In this document: one piece after another, positions 1 to 11,302 of the stretch
Layout: each line of letters starts with the position of its first letter
Numbering within the stretch: position 1 is the first letter of the stretch
Assembly: GCA_013180625.2 (NCBI GenBank)
Contig: SNVD02004500.1
Location: 124,001-188,000, forward strand
DNA length: 64,000 nucleotides
Direction: 5' to 3'
DNA from: Boswellia sacra
Taxonomy: Eukaryota > Streptophyta > Magnoliopsida > Sapindales > Burseraceae
Notes under the pieces: model-generated
Database searches by the model: none
Told to the model about the DNA's origin: nothing
The model's input: the letters and a program-made list of their open reading frames with translations, nothing else
Position numbers and translations under genes: made by a program

Positions 1-1075
1 TGAGTTTATAGAATATCTACTTGTTTTACGGCACAAGAAACATGGTACACGCTTGAAGTAACTCATGAAGGAACTAGTCAAGTTAAAGAATCTAAAATTA
101 GTATGCTAGTTCATAGTTATGAGCTTTTTAAGATGAAACTGGATGAATCAATTTTCGAAATGTTTAAAAAGATCTTGCATTCATCACAAGAAAGCTAAAA
201 AGGATGATTAAAAGAAACCAAGGATTCAAGAAGAATTCTAGAAGGGAGTACAAAGGGTAAAGCTCAAAGCAAGTTAAGAAAAAGGATCAAATCATTTGCT
301 ATAAGTGCAAGAGACTGGGACATCTAAAAATGGATTGTCCATACTTCAAGAATCAAGACAAGATATCCAAAGCAATGAAAGCCACAAATTGGGATGATGG
401 TGAGGCTAGCTTTTCCGAAGAAGAAGATTACGAAGTGGCAAACATGTGCTTCATGGCTTTAGGAGAACATGAGATAAGTATTCTAAACTATGATCCTAAG
501 CTTTCATCTGATGAATTACTTGAAGCATTCCAAAATTTACATGTACGTGTTGATAAACAAAATTCAAAAATCAATGCTCTCAAAAAGAAGTCAAAAATCA
601 TGTTAACACAATTAGAAGAGTTGGTGGAAACAAATGAAGCTTTAGAAAACAAAAATGAAATTTTAAAGCAAAAAGATTTTGAAAGTTTGGAAAATCAAAT
701 ACATTTATTAAAAACTGAAAACGAGACTTTAAAACAAAAGGATTTTGATAAAATGGAGAAAGAAAATGTTATTTGAAAAAGGAAAATAATGACTTAAGAA
801 ATATTGATTTTAGTTTTACAAAAATCACAAAAAATTTGAACTCTATTTTACAAAACCAAAGGTGTGTTTTTGATAAAAGAGGTTTAGGATATAAAACTTA
901 TAAAAATCAAAAGTATTTTAAAAACTATTTTGCTCATGGATCTTCTAGGAATAATCCTAATCATTCATGTATTTATTGTAGAAGAAAAGGACACAAAGTG
1001 CATTCTTGCTATATTAAGAAAAATCCTAATTTGAAACAAATATGGGTTCCAAAAAGTATCATAACTAACCCCTAA
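1..1075 (+). pseudogene. copia gag remnant with two CCHC zinc knuckles
   Basis: Gag packages element RNA into virus-like particles. The first knuckle is encoded at about 298-342 (C-Y-K-C, H, C spacing CX2CX4HX4C). It is followed by an acidic patch and a Lys/Glu/Asn-rich coiled-coil stretch (open frame 330-776). The frame then shifts by one base overlap into 773-1075, which carries a second knuckle near 969-1012 (C-I-Y-C, H, C). Before 330 the frame is broken by stops and at least one shift. The sequence between knuckle 2 and protease reads as the usual linker rich in N, P and K. No gag start is visible because the element begins outside the window. Two knuckles around a coiled coil fit long copia gag proteins. 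Confidence 0.8.
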
Positions 1076-1080
1076 GGACC

Positions 1081-2300
1081 CAAGAACATTTGGATACCAA
1101 AAAGTCACTCTTTGAACATTGATTGTAGAAACAAAGGAGTGGCAAACATAAGCGGCACTTAAGGTATATGACCGGAGATGCCTCCAAGTTCTTAAGATTA
1201 ATCATGAAGAAAGGAGGATATGTGACCTTCAGTGATAATGCCAAAGGAACGGTAATCGGACATGGTGATATTGGTAACCCTTCTTTACCTATTATTGAAA
1301 ATGTTTTGCTTGTTAATGGTTTGAAACATGATTTTATTAGCATTAATCAATTGTGTGATAAGAGATATTTTGTTGCTTTTGAGCCTAATAGATGTGTGAG
1401 TAAGGATGTAGTAACAATAAGACATTATTTATTGGTAATAGATGTGGTAATATCTATAAAATTGATGTTAATGTTCATGATCATGCAGAAAAGTGTTTTG
1501 TTGTTAATCATGATGTTTGGTTATGGCATAGAAGATTAGGTCATGTTAGCGTGGACACAATTTCAAAAATATCTAAAAATGATTTAGTTGATGGTCCACA
1601 AAGAATAAATTTGAAAAGGATAAGATTTGTGATGGTTGTCAATTTGGAAAACAAGTGAAGACTTCTTTTAAACAAAATAAAGTTATTTCTAGAAATAAAC
1701 ATCTACAATTACTTCATTTGGATTTATTTGGAACATCAAGAACTCAAAGCCTTGGTGGAAAGCATTATGTTTTTATTATTGTAGATGATTATTCAAGATT
1801 CACTTGGGTGTTATTTTTGAAAACAAAAAATGAGGCCACACAAGCTTTTAGAAAATATGCAAAAATAGTTCAAAATCAAAAAGGGTATTCTATTCTGTCC
1901 ATTAGGAGTGATCATGGTGGTGAAGTAGAAAATGTTGCATTTGAAAATCTTTGTGATGAAAATGGTTTTGAACATAATTTTTTCACACCTAGAACTCCAT
2001 AACAAAATAGTGTTGTTGAGAGGAAAAGTAGGACTGTCCAAGAAATGGCTAAGACCATGTTACTTGAAAATAATTTGCCAAAATATTTTTGGGCTGAAGC
2101 CATTAATACTGCATGCTTTATGATCAATAGAGTCCATATTAGAGCTGTAATAAAGAAAACTCCTTATGAACTTTGGAAAGGAAGAAAACTCAACATTGGC
2201 TTGTTAAAGTTTTTGGATGTGAATGTTTTATCTTAAACACCAAGGATAACCTTGAAAAATTTGATGCAAAAGCCGACGTTGGAATTTTTGTTGGCTACTC
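1081..2300 (+). pseudogene. copia protease and integrase remnant
   Basis: The aspartic protease segment is open from 1168, but the expected catalytic D-S/T-G just upstream is lost in a damaged stretch around 1140-1165. A GAG-pre-integrase zinc-binding region (W-L-W-H-R-R-L-G-H, then C-D-G-C) lies at about 1519-1660. The integrase core follows (1655-2240). It contains the first catalytic Asp in H-L-D-L-F-G, the second in S-D-H-G-G-E and the Glu in V-V-E-R-K. An in-frame TAA at 2000-2002, where family members have Gln, separates the second and third catalytic residues, so no active enzyme can be made. Further frameshifts follow near 2230. Confidence 0.85.
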
Positions 2301-4129
2301 CAACCATAGTAAAGCATAAAAAGTTTTTAACAAAAAGACTATTACTATTGGAGAATCTATGCATGTTGAATTTGATGAAACTAATGTGATTTCTTCAAAG
2401 ATTTTAGATGATGATATTGTTGAGGTAGAAAAGCAAATCAAGGAATCAAGGCTTGATGAAAAAGCCAACATAAATTACAAGTTCAACAAGAAAAGCTTGA
2501 GGAAGTAAATGAGTCTTCTGAAGAATTACCAAAGGAATGGAGGTACGCAAAAGCTCACCCTAAAGATCTCATTATTGGCAAAGGTATGAGAATTAGATCT
2601 TCTTTTAGGAGCTTTTGTAATCATTTTGCATTTGTCCCTATATTTGAACCAAAATCTTTTAAAGAAGCCAAAAGTGACGAAAGTTAGATTTTGGCTATGC
2701 AAGAAGAATTGAATTAATTTGAGAGAAATCAAGTTTGGGAATTAGTTCCTAGACCTAAAAATCATTCTATTATAGGCACTAAATGGATCTTTAGAAAAAA
2801 AGTAGATGAAAATGGCACCATCATTGGAAACAAAGCTAGACTTGTTGCTCAAGGATACAATCAAGAAGAAGGTATTGATTATCAGGAAACCTTTGCATCG
2901 GTTGCTAGATTAGAATCCATTAGAATGTTGTGTGCATTTGCATGCTATAAAAATTTTACATTATATCAAATTGATGTCAAAAGTGCATTTTTAAATGGTT
3001 ACATTATGGAGGAAGTATATGTAGAGCAACCTCTTGGTTTTCAAAATCATGATTTTCCAAACCATGTTTTCAAACTCAAAAAGGTACTTTATGGCTTGAA
3101 ACAAGCACCAAGAGCATGGTATGATAGATTGAGCAAATTTCTCATTGACAAAGGCTTTGAAATGAAAAAAAATTGATACTACTCTTTTTGTTAAAACCAA
3201 AAATGATGATTTATTAATTGTTCAAATCTATGTTGATGATATTATATTCGATGCTATTAATGTTTCTATGTGTGAGGAATTTTCCAAGTGCATGCAACAA
3301 GAATTTGACATGAGCTAGGGAGAATTAAATTTCTTCCTTAGACTTCAAATTAAGCAATCAATAGATGGGATCTTCATAAATCAAGCCAAATACACAAGAG
3401 ATCTTCTTAAGAAGTTTGGCATAGATAATTCAGGAACATATAACACACCTTTGGGTACCTTAACCAAGCTTGACAAAGATGAGAAAGGAAATGATGTTTA
3501 GGTAACAAAATATCAAGGTGTGATTGGCTCTCTTTTGTATTTAACGGCTAGTAGACCTGATATTATGTTTAGTATGTGTATGTATGCTAGATTTCAATCT
3601 TGTCCAAAGGAATCTCACCTTAAGGTTGTCAAGAGGATATTTAGATATCTTCTTGAAACCATAAATCTAGGTCTTTGGTATCTTAAGTGTGATAATTTTG
3701 ATCTAATTAGTTATTCTAATGTGGATTTTGCCAAAAGTCTTCTTGACAGAAAGAGCACTAGTGGCTCTGGCCATTTTCTAGGACATGCATTAGTCTCATG
3801 GTTTATTAGGAAACAAAATTCTGTTGCTTTATCAACTGCAGAAGCTGAGTATATTGCAATGGAAAGTTGTTGTGCACAAGCTCTTTGGATGAAACAAATT
3901 TTAAAAGATTATGGTGTGGTGTTTGATCACATTCCTATCAAATGTGACAATGCAAGTGCCATCAACATTTCCAAAAATCCCATACAACACTCTAGGACTA
4001 AGCATATAGAGATTAGACATCATTTTAATAGAGATCATGTGAAAAAAGGTAATATTTCTTTAGAATTTGTTCTTACTAATAAACAATTAGCCGATATTTT
4101 TACTAAACCTCTTAGTCAGGGTAGATTTT
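2301..4129 (+). pseudogene. copia reverse transcriptase and RNase H remnant
   Basis: The RT region starts near 2727 (motif N-Q-V-W-E-L-V). It includes Q-I-D-V-K-S-A-F-L-N-G with the first catalytic Asp, L-K-Q-A-P-R-A-W, and the Y-V-D-D active site at 3229-3240. RNase H runs open from 3520 to the gypsy insertion. It contains S-L-L-Y-L-T-A-S-R-P-D, K-S-T-S-G and S-T-A-E-A-E-Y, and ends in the D-I-F-T-K-P-L motif. In-frame stops at 2715-2717, 3316-3318 and 3499-3501 and a frameshift near 3170 inactivate it. The last codons before 4130 are interrupted by the gypsy LTR; the reading frame resumes at 9850. Confidence 0.9.
4126..4129. repeat. target-site duplication (left) of gypsy insertion
   Basis: TTTT here is repeated directly after the 3' LTR at 9850-9853. 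Gypsy elements usually make 5-bp duplications. The run of T and the LTR's own terminal bases make the fifth base ambiguous, so only four are certain. Confidence 0.6.
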
Positions 4130-4659
4130 TGTCACAGCCCGCCCAATTTGCTTGCTAGAGTGGTCCAAAATGTGCACAAAGGCTTGGCCCGATTTCTAGA
4201 AGACTTGCAACCCAAGCCCATTTTCTAGAAACTCTAGCAAAGTCAAATATGTAATACTCTCACATGTAAATATACATTGTCAAAGGTAGTTCACCTACCA
4301 CACCTAAATTAGGTAGGACTCATTTGTGGCCATTGGATGTATTGAATCCTAGCCATTCATTTGGGAGGTGGATTAGTATAAATACCCCTCCAAGGCTCAT
4401 TTGTAAGCATCCAAGCTAATCCAAACAATTACAATACAAAGCATTGTAAGAGTTCTCTCGTGTAATACAAAGCTCATTTGCATTAGCAATACTTGCCTCT
4501 AAGTTCCATCTCTTCTTCTAGCCTCTAAAGCTCTTTTGGCTCAACGGTCCTAACTTCTCCTTAAGCGAGAAGCATTCATCTAGGCTTACTTAGCAACTTT
4601 CGGGTTCAAGTTGCCTAAGTGCCGCACGAGCAGCTGCGCTAAACTCTAAGCTCGTGACA
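4130..4659 (+). repeat. 5' LTR of the gypsy chromovirus
   Basis: 530 bp, bounded by the inverted hexamers TGTCAC and GTGACA. It matches 9320-9849 except at offsets 34 (T/C), 124-125 (AT/CA) and 196 (G/A). A TATA-like TATAAATA lies at 4377-4384, a likely promoter for the genomic transcript. Confidence 0.97.
4377..4384 (+). promoter_or_regulatory. TATA box in gypsy 5' LTR
   Basis: TATAAATA lies inside the LTR about 280 bp before its end, the expected U3/R arrangement. The same octamer occurs in the 3' LTR at 9567-9574. Confidence 0.65.
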
Positions 4660-4661
4660 GT

Positions 4662-4673
4662 TGGTATCAGAGC
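4662..4673 (+). other. primer binding site (initiator tRNA-Met)
   Basis: TGGTATCAGAGC starts two bases after the LTR end. It is the standard complement of the plant initiator tRNA-Met 3' end used to prime minus-strand synthesis. Confidence 0.92.
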
Positions 4674-4694
4674 ACGGTTCGAGCACAAGAGCAA

Positions 4695-7600
4695 ATGGCA
4701 TCCGACATGGAGATGAATGTGGAGGAGCAAGTCCGCGGACGTGAGGAACAACCTCAACCTCAACCACGCCCACAAGGAAAACGAGGTAAGTCCAAAGCTC
4801 TCTCCTCGGAATCCTTAGAGCCTCGTGTTGCTAGCATAGAGCAATCTCTTTCGAGTATGGACAATACTATCGAGGGCCTCTCCGATCGTCTCGAAGGCCT
4901 AGAGACGGATTATGGAGAGATCACCCAAGCAACCAAGTCCACAATACTCGAGTTTAGTGAAAACCTCACACGAGAGCTCGCTAGCTTACGAAGCTTTGTG
5001 GAGCATGAGTTGCGGGCAATCCGTGCGGAAGTGGAGGAATCACGCACGGAATGGGATAAGCATCGTTGCGAACGTGCTAGCCTTTCCTACTCAAGTCCTA
5101 GTGGGCTAAGCAACATGCAAGTGCCAACTCCCGCCACATACCATGGCACTCGCAACGCCACGGAAGTAGAAAACTTCCTATTCGGCTTGGAGCAATATTT
5201 CGAGGGGAAAGGTGTCTATGATGATGCTTCGAGAATAGGCATTGCGCCTACTTTCCTTCGTGATGCAGCCCAATTGTGGTGGCGTCGTAAGCATGGCGAC
5301 GCAGGCAAAGGCATCGTCATCCTCCGCACATGGGAGGACTTCAAGAGAGAGCTACGAAAGCATTTCTCTCCAAGCAATGCGGAAAAGGAGGCAAGAGGTC
5401 GCCTCCGCCGTTTGAAGCAAAGTGGCACCATTCGCGAGTACATCAAAGACTTCACCACAATCATCCTTGAAATTGAAGGTATGTCCGAAAAAGACTCCCT
5501 CTTCTACTTTCTTGATGGGCTCAAGGATTGGGCAAGGGTTGAGCTTGAGAGGCGTGGCGTGCAAAACCTTGATGACGCCATAGCCATAGCCGAATCCCTC
5601 ATTGACTACACGTCCCAATCCAAGGAAAGGAAGCCCAACCATGGGAAAGGTGGGGGAGAGCGGAACGCCAAGAAAGGACATGACCGAAGGGATAGTGGTG
5701 CGCGCAAGGCTTTCGGAGGGGACAAAAGAGACACGCCTAACAAAGGTAAGTTCGAAGCCCCTAAACCTAAGAGTCCTTGCTTTATATATGATGGTCCTCA
5801 TTGGGTTCGGGATTGCCCAAAGAGGAAGACTCTCAACGCCCTTGCCGCTCAACATGAGGGCGTAAACAATGAAGAGCCACAAGCGGGGATGGGTTCTCTC
5901 CGCACAATTGGCGCACTCAAAAGACCCACATCTATGCAAAAGGGTCTTATGTATGTGAACGCCACAATTAATGGCAAAGATGTGCGTGCGATGCTTGACA
6001 CGGGAGCCACGCACAACTTCATTTCGGAGGATGAGGCCAAACGGTTAGGCCTCAAATACACCAATGGAGGTGGCACCATCAAGGCGGTAAACTCACCCGC
6101 CAAGGCAATCTTGGGAGTGTCCAAGGCAACAACGGTTCAACTTGGCACATGGAACGGTAAGCTTGATTTCTCCATTGTTCCCATGGATGATTTTCAAGTA
6201 GTGCTTGGCATGGAATTCTTCGACCAAGTCCATGCTTTCCCCATACCATCCTCCAACTCCCTCAACATACTCGACGGGAGTCATTCATGCATGGTGATGG
6301 CGGAGCGTGCAACAAAAGTTGAAGGCAAAATGCTCTCTGCACTACAATTCAAACGGGGAATGAAGAAGGATCCAAGTTTCCTTGCCACTGTTCGAGAACT
6401 AAACGATGGAGAGGACGTTGCCATTGCCAAGAACCCAATGCCAAGCCAAATCCAAGCCATCCTTGAGAAATACAAGGATGTCATGCCCCAAGAACTTCCA
6501 AAGAAGTTGCCTCCACGACGGGAAGTGGATCATGAGATCGAGTTGGAACCCGGCGCAAAACCTCCAGCCATGGCGCCTTACCGCATGGCACCACCCGAAC
6601 TTGCGGAGTTAAAGAAGCAACTCCAAGATTTACTTGATGCGGGTTACATCCAGCCCTCCAAAGCTCCATATGGTGCACCCGTCCTCTTCCAAAAGAAGAA
6701 GGATGGATCTCTCCGCATGTGCATCGACTATCGGGCACTCAACAAGGTAACAATAAAAAACAAGTACCCAATACCTTTGATTGCGGAATTGTTCGACCAA
6801 CTTGGGAAGGCTCGATACTTCACCAAGCTTGATTTGAGATCGGGGTACTATCAAGTGCGCATCGCAAAGGGTGACGAACCAAAGACCGCGTGTGTAACAA
6901 GGTACGGTGCTTATGAATTTCTTGTTATGCCATTCGGTCTCACCAATGCACCCGCCACCTTTTGTACCCTCATGAACAAGCTCTTTCATCCCTATCTTGA
7001 TCGGTTCGTGGTAGTCTACTTGGATGACATTGTCGTCTATAGCACAACTCTTGAAGAGCATGTGCGACATCTCCAACAAGTCTTCCAAGTCCTCCGCGAC
7101 AACGAGCTTTATGTCAAGAAAGAAAAATGCTCTTTTGCACAACAAGAGGTAGAATTTCTTGGCCATCGAATTCGGGATGGGAAGCTTATGATGGACCAAG
7201 CGAAGGTGAAGGCCATTCAAGAATGGGAGCCTCCAACCAAGGTACCCGAACTTAGATCTTTTCTTGGGTTGATTAATTATTATCGGCGGTTTATCATGGG
7301 CTACTCAGCCAAGGCCGCCCCTCTCACGGATCTTCTCAAGAAGAACCGCTCATGGCACTGGTCCGAAAAGTGCCAACATGCCTTCGAAGAACTAAAGAAG
7401 GCCATATGTGAAGAACCGGTGTTGGTGCTACCCGACCACACCAAGCCGTTTGAATTGCACACGGATGCATCCGACTTTGCCATAGGGGGAGTCCTCATGC
7501 AAGAAGGGCACCCTATTGCATATGAGAGCCGCAAGCTCAATGATACGGAGCGGCGATATACGGTCCAAGAAAAGGAGATGACCGCCATCATCCATTGCCT

Positions 7601-9308
7601 ACGGGTTTGGCGACACTACTTGCTTGGTTCCCACTTTGTCATTAAAACCGACAACGTGGCAACAAGCTACTTCCAAACTCAAAAGAAGCTCAGCCCCAAG
7701 CAAGCAAGATGGCAAGATTTCTTGGCCGAGTTCGATTATAGGCTCGAGTATAAAGCGGGCAAGGCAAACGTTGTGGCCGATGCCCTAAGTCGCAAGGCGG
7801 AACTTGCCACCCTAAGTGCAAGTCGTCCACAAAGTGTGCTCATTAACCGCATCAAACAAGGCCTAGAGCACGATCCCTTAGCCAAGAATCTCTTGAAGTT
7901 GGCAAGTGAGGGGAAGACACGACGCTTTTGGCTTGATGAAGGCCTACTCCTCACAACCGAGAATCGCTTGTTTGTGCCAAGACATGGGAACTTGCGGAAG
8001 AAAATCATCAAGGAGTGCCATGACTCTAAGTGGGCTGGTCACCCAGGTATGGCACGAACCCTTGCGCTCGTGCAAGATTGTTATTATTGGCCTCAAATGC
8101 GGGAAGACGTGGAAGGCTATGTGAGAACTTGCCTTGTGTGTCAACAAGACAAGGTTGAGCACCAACGTCCAGCGGGTTTGCTAGAACCCCTACCAATTGC
8201 GGAAAGGCCATGGCAAAGTGTGTCGATGGACTTCATCGTGGCCTTGCCAAAATCCGAAGGGTACGGGAGCATCATGGTGGTAGTCGATCGCTTTAGCAAA
8301 TATGCCACCTTCATACCCGTTTCTACGGATTGTACAGCGGACGAAGCCGCTCGAGCATTCCTCAAACATGTAGTAAAGCTATGGGGAGTTCCACAAAACA
8401 TTGTAAGTGATCGTGACCCTCGCCTCACCGGTCGATTTTGGGGAGAACTCTTTAAATTGTTGGGGACCGACTTAAGCTTCTCTACAAGCTTTCATCCCCA
8501 AACCGATGGGCAAACCGAGCGCATAAATGCCTTGCTCGAGTTGTATTTAAGGCATTATGTGAGCAGTCACCAACATGATTGGGCAAAGTTGCTTGATGTT
8601 GCCCAATTCTCTCATAACCTCCAAAGGAGCGAGGCAACGGGCAAGAGTCCCTTCGAGATTGTGACGGGACAACAACCAATGACTCCACATGCCATAGCCT
8701 CGACATATGGAGGAAAGAGCCCCGCGGCCTACAAGCTTGCAAAGGAGTGGCACGAACAAGCCAACATCACAAGAGCATGCTTGGACAAGGCCGCCAAAAA
8801 GATGAAGAAGTGGGCGGATACAAAGAGACGGAACCTCACATTTCAAGAGGGGGACTTGGTACTCGTCAAGCTCCTACCCCAACAATTCAAATCACTTCGA
8901 AAAGTGCACAAGGGGTTGGTTCGAAAATATGAGGGTCCTTTCCCAATTATCAAACGAGTGGGTGACGTCTCTTACAAGGTACGCTTGCCCCCTAACCTCA
9001 AGATCCATCCGGTCTTTCATGTGAGCTTCCTCAAGCCCTATCATGACGACAAGGAGGATCCAAGTCGAAGCGAGTCCAAACGAGCACCCACAGCCGTCGT
9101 CACCTCATTCGACAAGGACGTGGAGTACATCCTTGCGGATCGAGTGATTCGAAGGAGAGGAGTTCCACCATACACCGAATACTTGGTGAAGTGGAAAAAC
9201 CTTCCGGATAGTGAGGCAAGTTGGGAACGCGAAGATCTCTTGTGGCAATTTGGCGAGCACATCCAACGCTACAAGGATGAGAGCGCGCCGAGGACGTCGC
9301 GGAAATAG
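4695..9308 (+). CDS. gypsy gag-pol polyprotein with C-terminal chromodomain (1537 aa)
   Basis: One uninterrupted ORF starts 21 bases after the PBS. Domains in order: acidic/Gln-rich N terminus; coiled coil about 50-115; retrotransposon gag about 145-275; basic linker; zinc knuckle 362-374; aspartic protease D-T-G at 435-437; RT about 625-805 with Y-L-D-D at 775-778; RNase H with catalytic Asp 924; integrase zinc domain about 1109-1150; D1179, D1239 and E1275 (35-residue D-E spacing); chromodomain about 1476-1528. The chromodomain probably directs integration to modified chromatin, as in other chromoviruses. The zinc knuckle is damaged: residue 365, normally Cys (CX2CX3HX4C), is Tyr (TAT at 5787-5789). 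Otherwise all pol catalytic residues checked are present. Fused gag-pol without a frameshift implies one polyprotein cut by its own protease. It could be transcribed from the 5' LTR. Several long antisense and shifted frames over this gene are shadows. Confidence 0.97.
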   Translation: MASDMEMNVEEQVRGREEQPQPQPRPQGKRGKSKALSSESLEPRVASIEQSLSSMDNTIEGLSDRLEGLETDYGEITQATKSTILEFSENLTRELASLRSFVEHELRAIRAEVEESRTEWDKHRCERASLSYSSPSGLSNMQVPTPATYHGTRNATEVENFLFGLEQYFEGKGVYDDASRIGIAPTFLRDAAQLWWRRKHGDAGKGIVILRTWEDFKRELRKHFSPSNAEKEARGRLRRLKQSGTIREYIKDFTTIILEIEGMSEKDSLFYFLDGLKDWARVELERRGVQNLDDAIAIAESLIDYTSQSKERKPNHGKGGGERNAKKGHDRRDSGARKAFGGDKRDTPNKGKFEAPKPKSPCFIYDGPHWVRDCPKRKTLNALAAQHEGVNNEEPQAGMGSLRTIGALKRPTSMQKGLMYVNATINGKDVRAMLDTGATHNFISEDEAKRLGLKYTNGGGTIKAVNSPAKAILGVSKATTVQLGTWNGKLDFSIVPMDDFQVVLGMEFFDQVHAFPIPSSNSLNILDGSHSCMVMAERATKVEGKMLSALQFKRGMKKDPSFLATVRELNDGEDVAIAKNPMPSQIQAILEKYKDVMPQELPKKLPPRREVDHEIELEPGAKPPAMAPYRMAPPELAELKKQLQDLLDAGYIQPSKAPYGAPVLFQKKKDGSLRMCIDYRALNKVTIKNKYPIPLIAELFDQLGKARYFTKLDLRSGYYQVRIAKGDEPKTACVTRYGAYEFLVMPFGLTNAPATFCTLMNKLFHPYLDRFVVVYLDDIVVYSTTLEEHVRHLQQVFQVLRDNELYVKKEKCSFAQQEVEFLGHRIRDGKLMMDQAKVKAIQEWEPPTKVPELRSFLGLINYYRRFIMGYSAKAAPLTDLLKKNRSWHWSEKCQHAFEELKKAICEEPVLVLPDHTKPFELHTDASDFAIGGVLMQEGHPIAYESRKLNDTERRYTVQEKEMTAIIHCLRVWRHYLLGSHFVIKTDNVATSYFQTQKKLSPKQARWQDFLAEFDYRLEYKAGKANVVADALSRKAELATLSASRPQSVLINRIKQGLEHDPLAKNLLKLASEGKTRRFWLDEGLLLTTENRLFVPRHGNLRKKIIKECHDSKWAGHPGMARTLALVQDCYYWPQMREDVEGYVRTCLVCQQDKVEHQRPAGLLEPLPIAERPWQSVSMDFIVALPKSEGYGSIMVVVDRFSKYATFIPVSTDCTADEAARAFLKHVVKLWGVPQNIVSDRDPRLTGRFWGELFKLLGTDLSFSTSFHPQTDGQTERINALLELYLRHYVSSHQHDWAKLLDVAQFSHNLQRSEATGKSPFEIVTGQQPMTPHAIASTYGGKSPAAYKLAKEWHEQANITRACLDKAAKKMKKWADTKRRNLTFQEGDLVLVKLLPQQFKSLRKVHKGLVRKYEGPFPIIKRVGDVSYKVRLPPNLKIHPVFHVSFLKPYHDDKEDPSRSESKRAPTAVVTSFDKDVEYILADRVIRRRGVPPYTEYLVKWKNLPDSEASWEREDLLWQFGEHIQRYKDESAPRTSRK

Positions 9309-9310
9309 GT

Positions 9311-9319
9311 GGGGGAGGA
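9311..9319 (+). other. polypurine tract of gypsy element
   Basis: GGGGGAGGA directly precedes the 3' LTR and follows the ORF stop by two bases. This is the plus-strand priming site. Confidence 0.9.
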
Positions 9320-9849
9320 TGTCACAGCCCGCCCAATTTGCTTGCTAGAGTGGCCCAAAATGTGCACAAAGGCTTGGCCCGATTTCTAGAAGACTTGCAA
9401 CCCAAGCCCATTTTCTAGAAACTCTAGCAAAGTCAAATATGTACAACTCTCACATGTAAATATACATTGTCAAAGGTAGTTCACCTACCACACCTAAATT
9501 AGGTAGGACTCATTTATGGCCATTGGATGTATTGAATCCTAGCCATTCATTTGGGAGGTGGATTAGTATAAATACCCCTCCAAGGCTCATTTGTAAGCAT
9601 CCAAGCTAATCCAAACAATTACAATACAAAGCATTGTAAGAGTTCTCTCGTGTAATACAAAGCTCATTTGCATTAGCAATACTTGCCTCTAAGTTCCATC
9701 TCTTCTTCTAGCCTCTAAAGCTCTTTTGGCTCAACGGTCCTAACTTCTCCTTAAGCGAGAAGCATTCATCTAGGCTTACTTAGCAACTTTCGGGTTCAAG
9801 TTGCCTAAGTGCCGCACGAGCAGCTGCGCTAAACTCTAAGCTCGTGACA
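9320..9849 (+). repeat. 3' LTR of the gypsy chromovirus
   Basis: Same length and ends as the 5' LTR, with four substitutions. It is followed by TTTT, the target duplication, and then by the resumed copia sequence. Confidence 0.97.
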
Positions 9850-10195
9850 TTTTGCTCTATTAGAAAAAAATTAGGCATATTGGATATGTCTTAATTTTAC
9901 TTTTATATGGAGTAGGGTTAAATCTTTAAATGGTAGCATATGTTAAGGAGGAGAATATATGTAGGGGGAGTAGTCCATTCGATTACATCTTTTTTATAAT
10001 AAAAAAAGGGGGAGAAATGGTTGGTTTGCTTATATGGATTGCCTATATTTGTGATTCTTTATAACAGTCTCTTTATAACATTTGCTATTTTTTGCTCATT
10101 CTTGATTTTATATTTTTATATTTTTTTCGTTCTTAATTTTAGATATTATTTTTATAAAGCAATCAATGATTTGTCGTCATTAAAAATGGGGAGAT
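9850..10195 (+). other. copia 3' non-coding segment with repeated polypurine tracts
   Basis: After a few more codons of RNase H the sequence becomes non-coding and T-rich. Polypurine-type tracts occur at about 9961-9970 (GTAGGGGGAG), 10002-10017 (a run of A, then GGGGGAGAAA) and 10183-10194 (AAAATGGGGAGA). The last abuts the LTR. Multiple tracts here are a known Sirevirus trait. A 104-residue open frame at 10021-10335 crosses the LTR border and is not a gene. Confidence 0.75.
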
Positions 10196-10440
10196 TGTTG
10201 GCCCTAAGGCTACATTATAATTTTGATGATAACAATACACATTCATTCATTGAGGTATTTCTAATATGTTTATTTGTGTACAAGAATAAGATCAATAAAA
10301 TAGTTGTAAAATCAAGAAGAGGCTTATTAAATTGAAGTGCTGAAGCTAAGGAGAAGACTATATATTAAAGGTACCAAAGTTTAAGAATAAGGTTTGATTT
10401 AAGGAATGTGGCACATGAGTAATGTTCAATCAATTGGTCA

Positions 10441-10933
10441 TATATTTCTTTATAAATCGTCAAATAATGTCATTCTTAAGCCTTTAGAAAACTTACTCAA
10501 TTAGTAACATTTTATATGTTTTAAAGAAATTCAAATTTCAAGCGAAAGGTTGTCCAAATCATCATGCAAGTTAAAGGACAAACAAAATTTGATGATATGA
10601 GCACTGAATGGTCTTTTGTCCAAATCTTGAGTTAGAGATATCCAAATGACTTCATTCTTGAGGCATTAGAAAGATGATTCAATGAAGCACGTTTCATATC
10701 CTTTGAAGAGAAATTTCAAATGAAAGGTCAACATAATCATCAAGCAAATTGGTATACTGACACAAGAAAGAAAAATCAGCTGACATGAGCAGAAAAATCA
10801 GCTGACATGAGCACCAAATGGTCTTTTATTCATATCTTGAGCTAGAGATATCCAAATGACTTGATTCTTAAGGCAGTGGAAAGCTTATTCAAATATGAAG
10901 ATCTTTATGTTTTGAATATTTTTAAATTTCAAA
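10441..10933 (+). repeat. three diverged direct repeats inside the copia LTR
   Basis: Segments at 10441-10549, 10621-10728 and 10831-10933 share the core CTTGAG..AGAGATATCCAAATGAC, then TTAGAAA and a TTTCAAA..AAAGGT end. The words before copies 2 and 3 (GAGCAC..AATGGTCTTTT) also match. They lie in U3, where internal repeats often carry promoter elements. Confidence 0.75.
10769..10812 (+). repeat. 22-bp tandem duplication in copia LTR
   Basis: AGAAAAATCAGCTGACATGA and its last two bases occur twice in a row without change. This looks like recent slippage within U3. Confidence 0.85.
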
Positions 10934-11032
10934 ATAGCCATTGACAAAAATGGCCGACAAAATTATGGTTTTTATGGTGGATGAAAAATTTAGAGTTAGT
11001 GTCTTCACTTAAATAAGTTCATCTCATTCGCC

Positions 11033-11040
11033 TATAAAAG
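11033..11040 (+). promoter_or_regulatory. TATA box of copia LTR
   Basis: TATAAAAG, in the context CGCCTATAAAAGGAGCCC, is a strong plant TATA motif about two thirds into the LTR. Confidence 0.75.
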
Positions 11041-11226
11041 GAGCCCTTCTCCCATGCATTCACCAAGAAGCTATCAAGCAACAAATAAGAGAAATATCAA
11101 GTTTAGAGGGCTTTTATATTCTTTATCTACTCTTTGAAGAGAGTTGTATTTTTATTGTAAACAATTTTCTTTGTTGTAATATTTTGATGAGAGTGAGATC
11201 ACTCTTGGAAAGAATAATAGTTATCC

Positions 11227-11302
11227 TTGAGAGAACTCTTGGTGTGGTGTTATCAAGAGTTAAACAATTGAGAGAACTCTTGATGTGGCGTTATCAAGAG
11301 TT
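11227..11302 (+). repeat. 41-bp period duplication in copia LTR R/U5
   Basis: A 35-bp word beginning TTGAGAGAACTCTTG and ending TATCAAGAGTT occurs at 11227-11261 and 11268-11302, with two mismatches. Confidence 0.8.

Larger units (their letters stand above)
4130..9849 (+). mobile_element. nearly intact Ty3/gypsy chromovirus, 5.7 kb
   Basis: Two 530-bp LTRs (4130-4659, 9320-9849) begin TGTCAC and end GTGACA. They flank an initiator-Met PBS, a single long gag-pol ORF and a polypurine tract. The domain order RT-RNase H-integrase and the C-terminal chromodomain place it in the chromoviruses. The small size, short LTRs and one fused ORF resemble Galadriel- or Reina-like elements, but that clade call is only a guess. 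It interrupts the RNase H of the surrounding copia element. The four LTR differences (0.75%) suggest an insertion of about 0.3 million years at a commonly used plant LTR rate of 1.3e-8. Confidence 0.96.

Noticed and set aside
2925..3240. Integrated pararetrovirus (caulimovirus-type) RT
   Set aside because: Gene order protease-integrase-RT-RNase H, LTRs and copia-type motifs show an LTR retrotransposon; no movement or coat protein.
5352..6014. 220-codon minus-strand frame over gypsy gag
   Set aside because: Lies wholly within the long gag-pol ORF on the other strand, with no recognised domain; a shadow frame.
6630..7220. 196-codon minus-strand frame over gypsy RT
   Set aside because: Antisense to conserved RT codons; open by codon bias of the real gene.
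10021..10335. 104-codon plus-strand frame
   Set aside because: Crosses the copia polypurine tract and LTR start and is Phe/Tyr/Leu-rich; no family.
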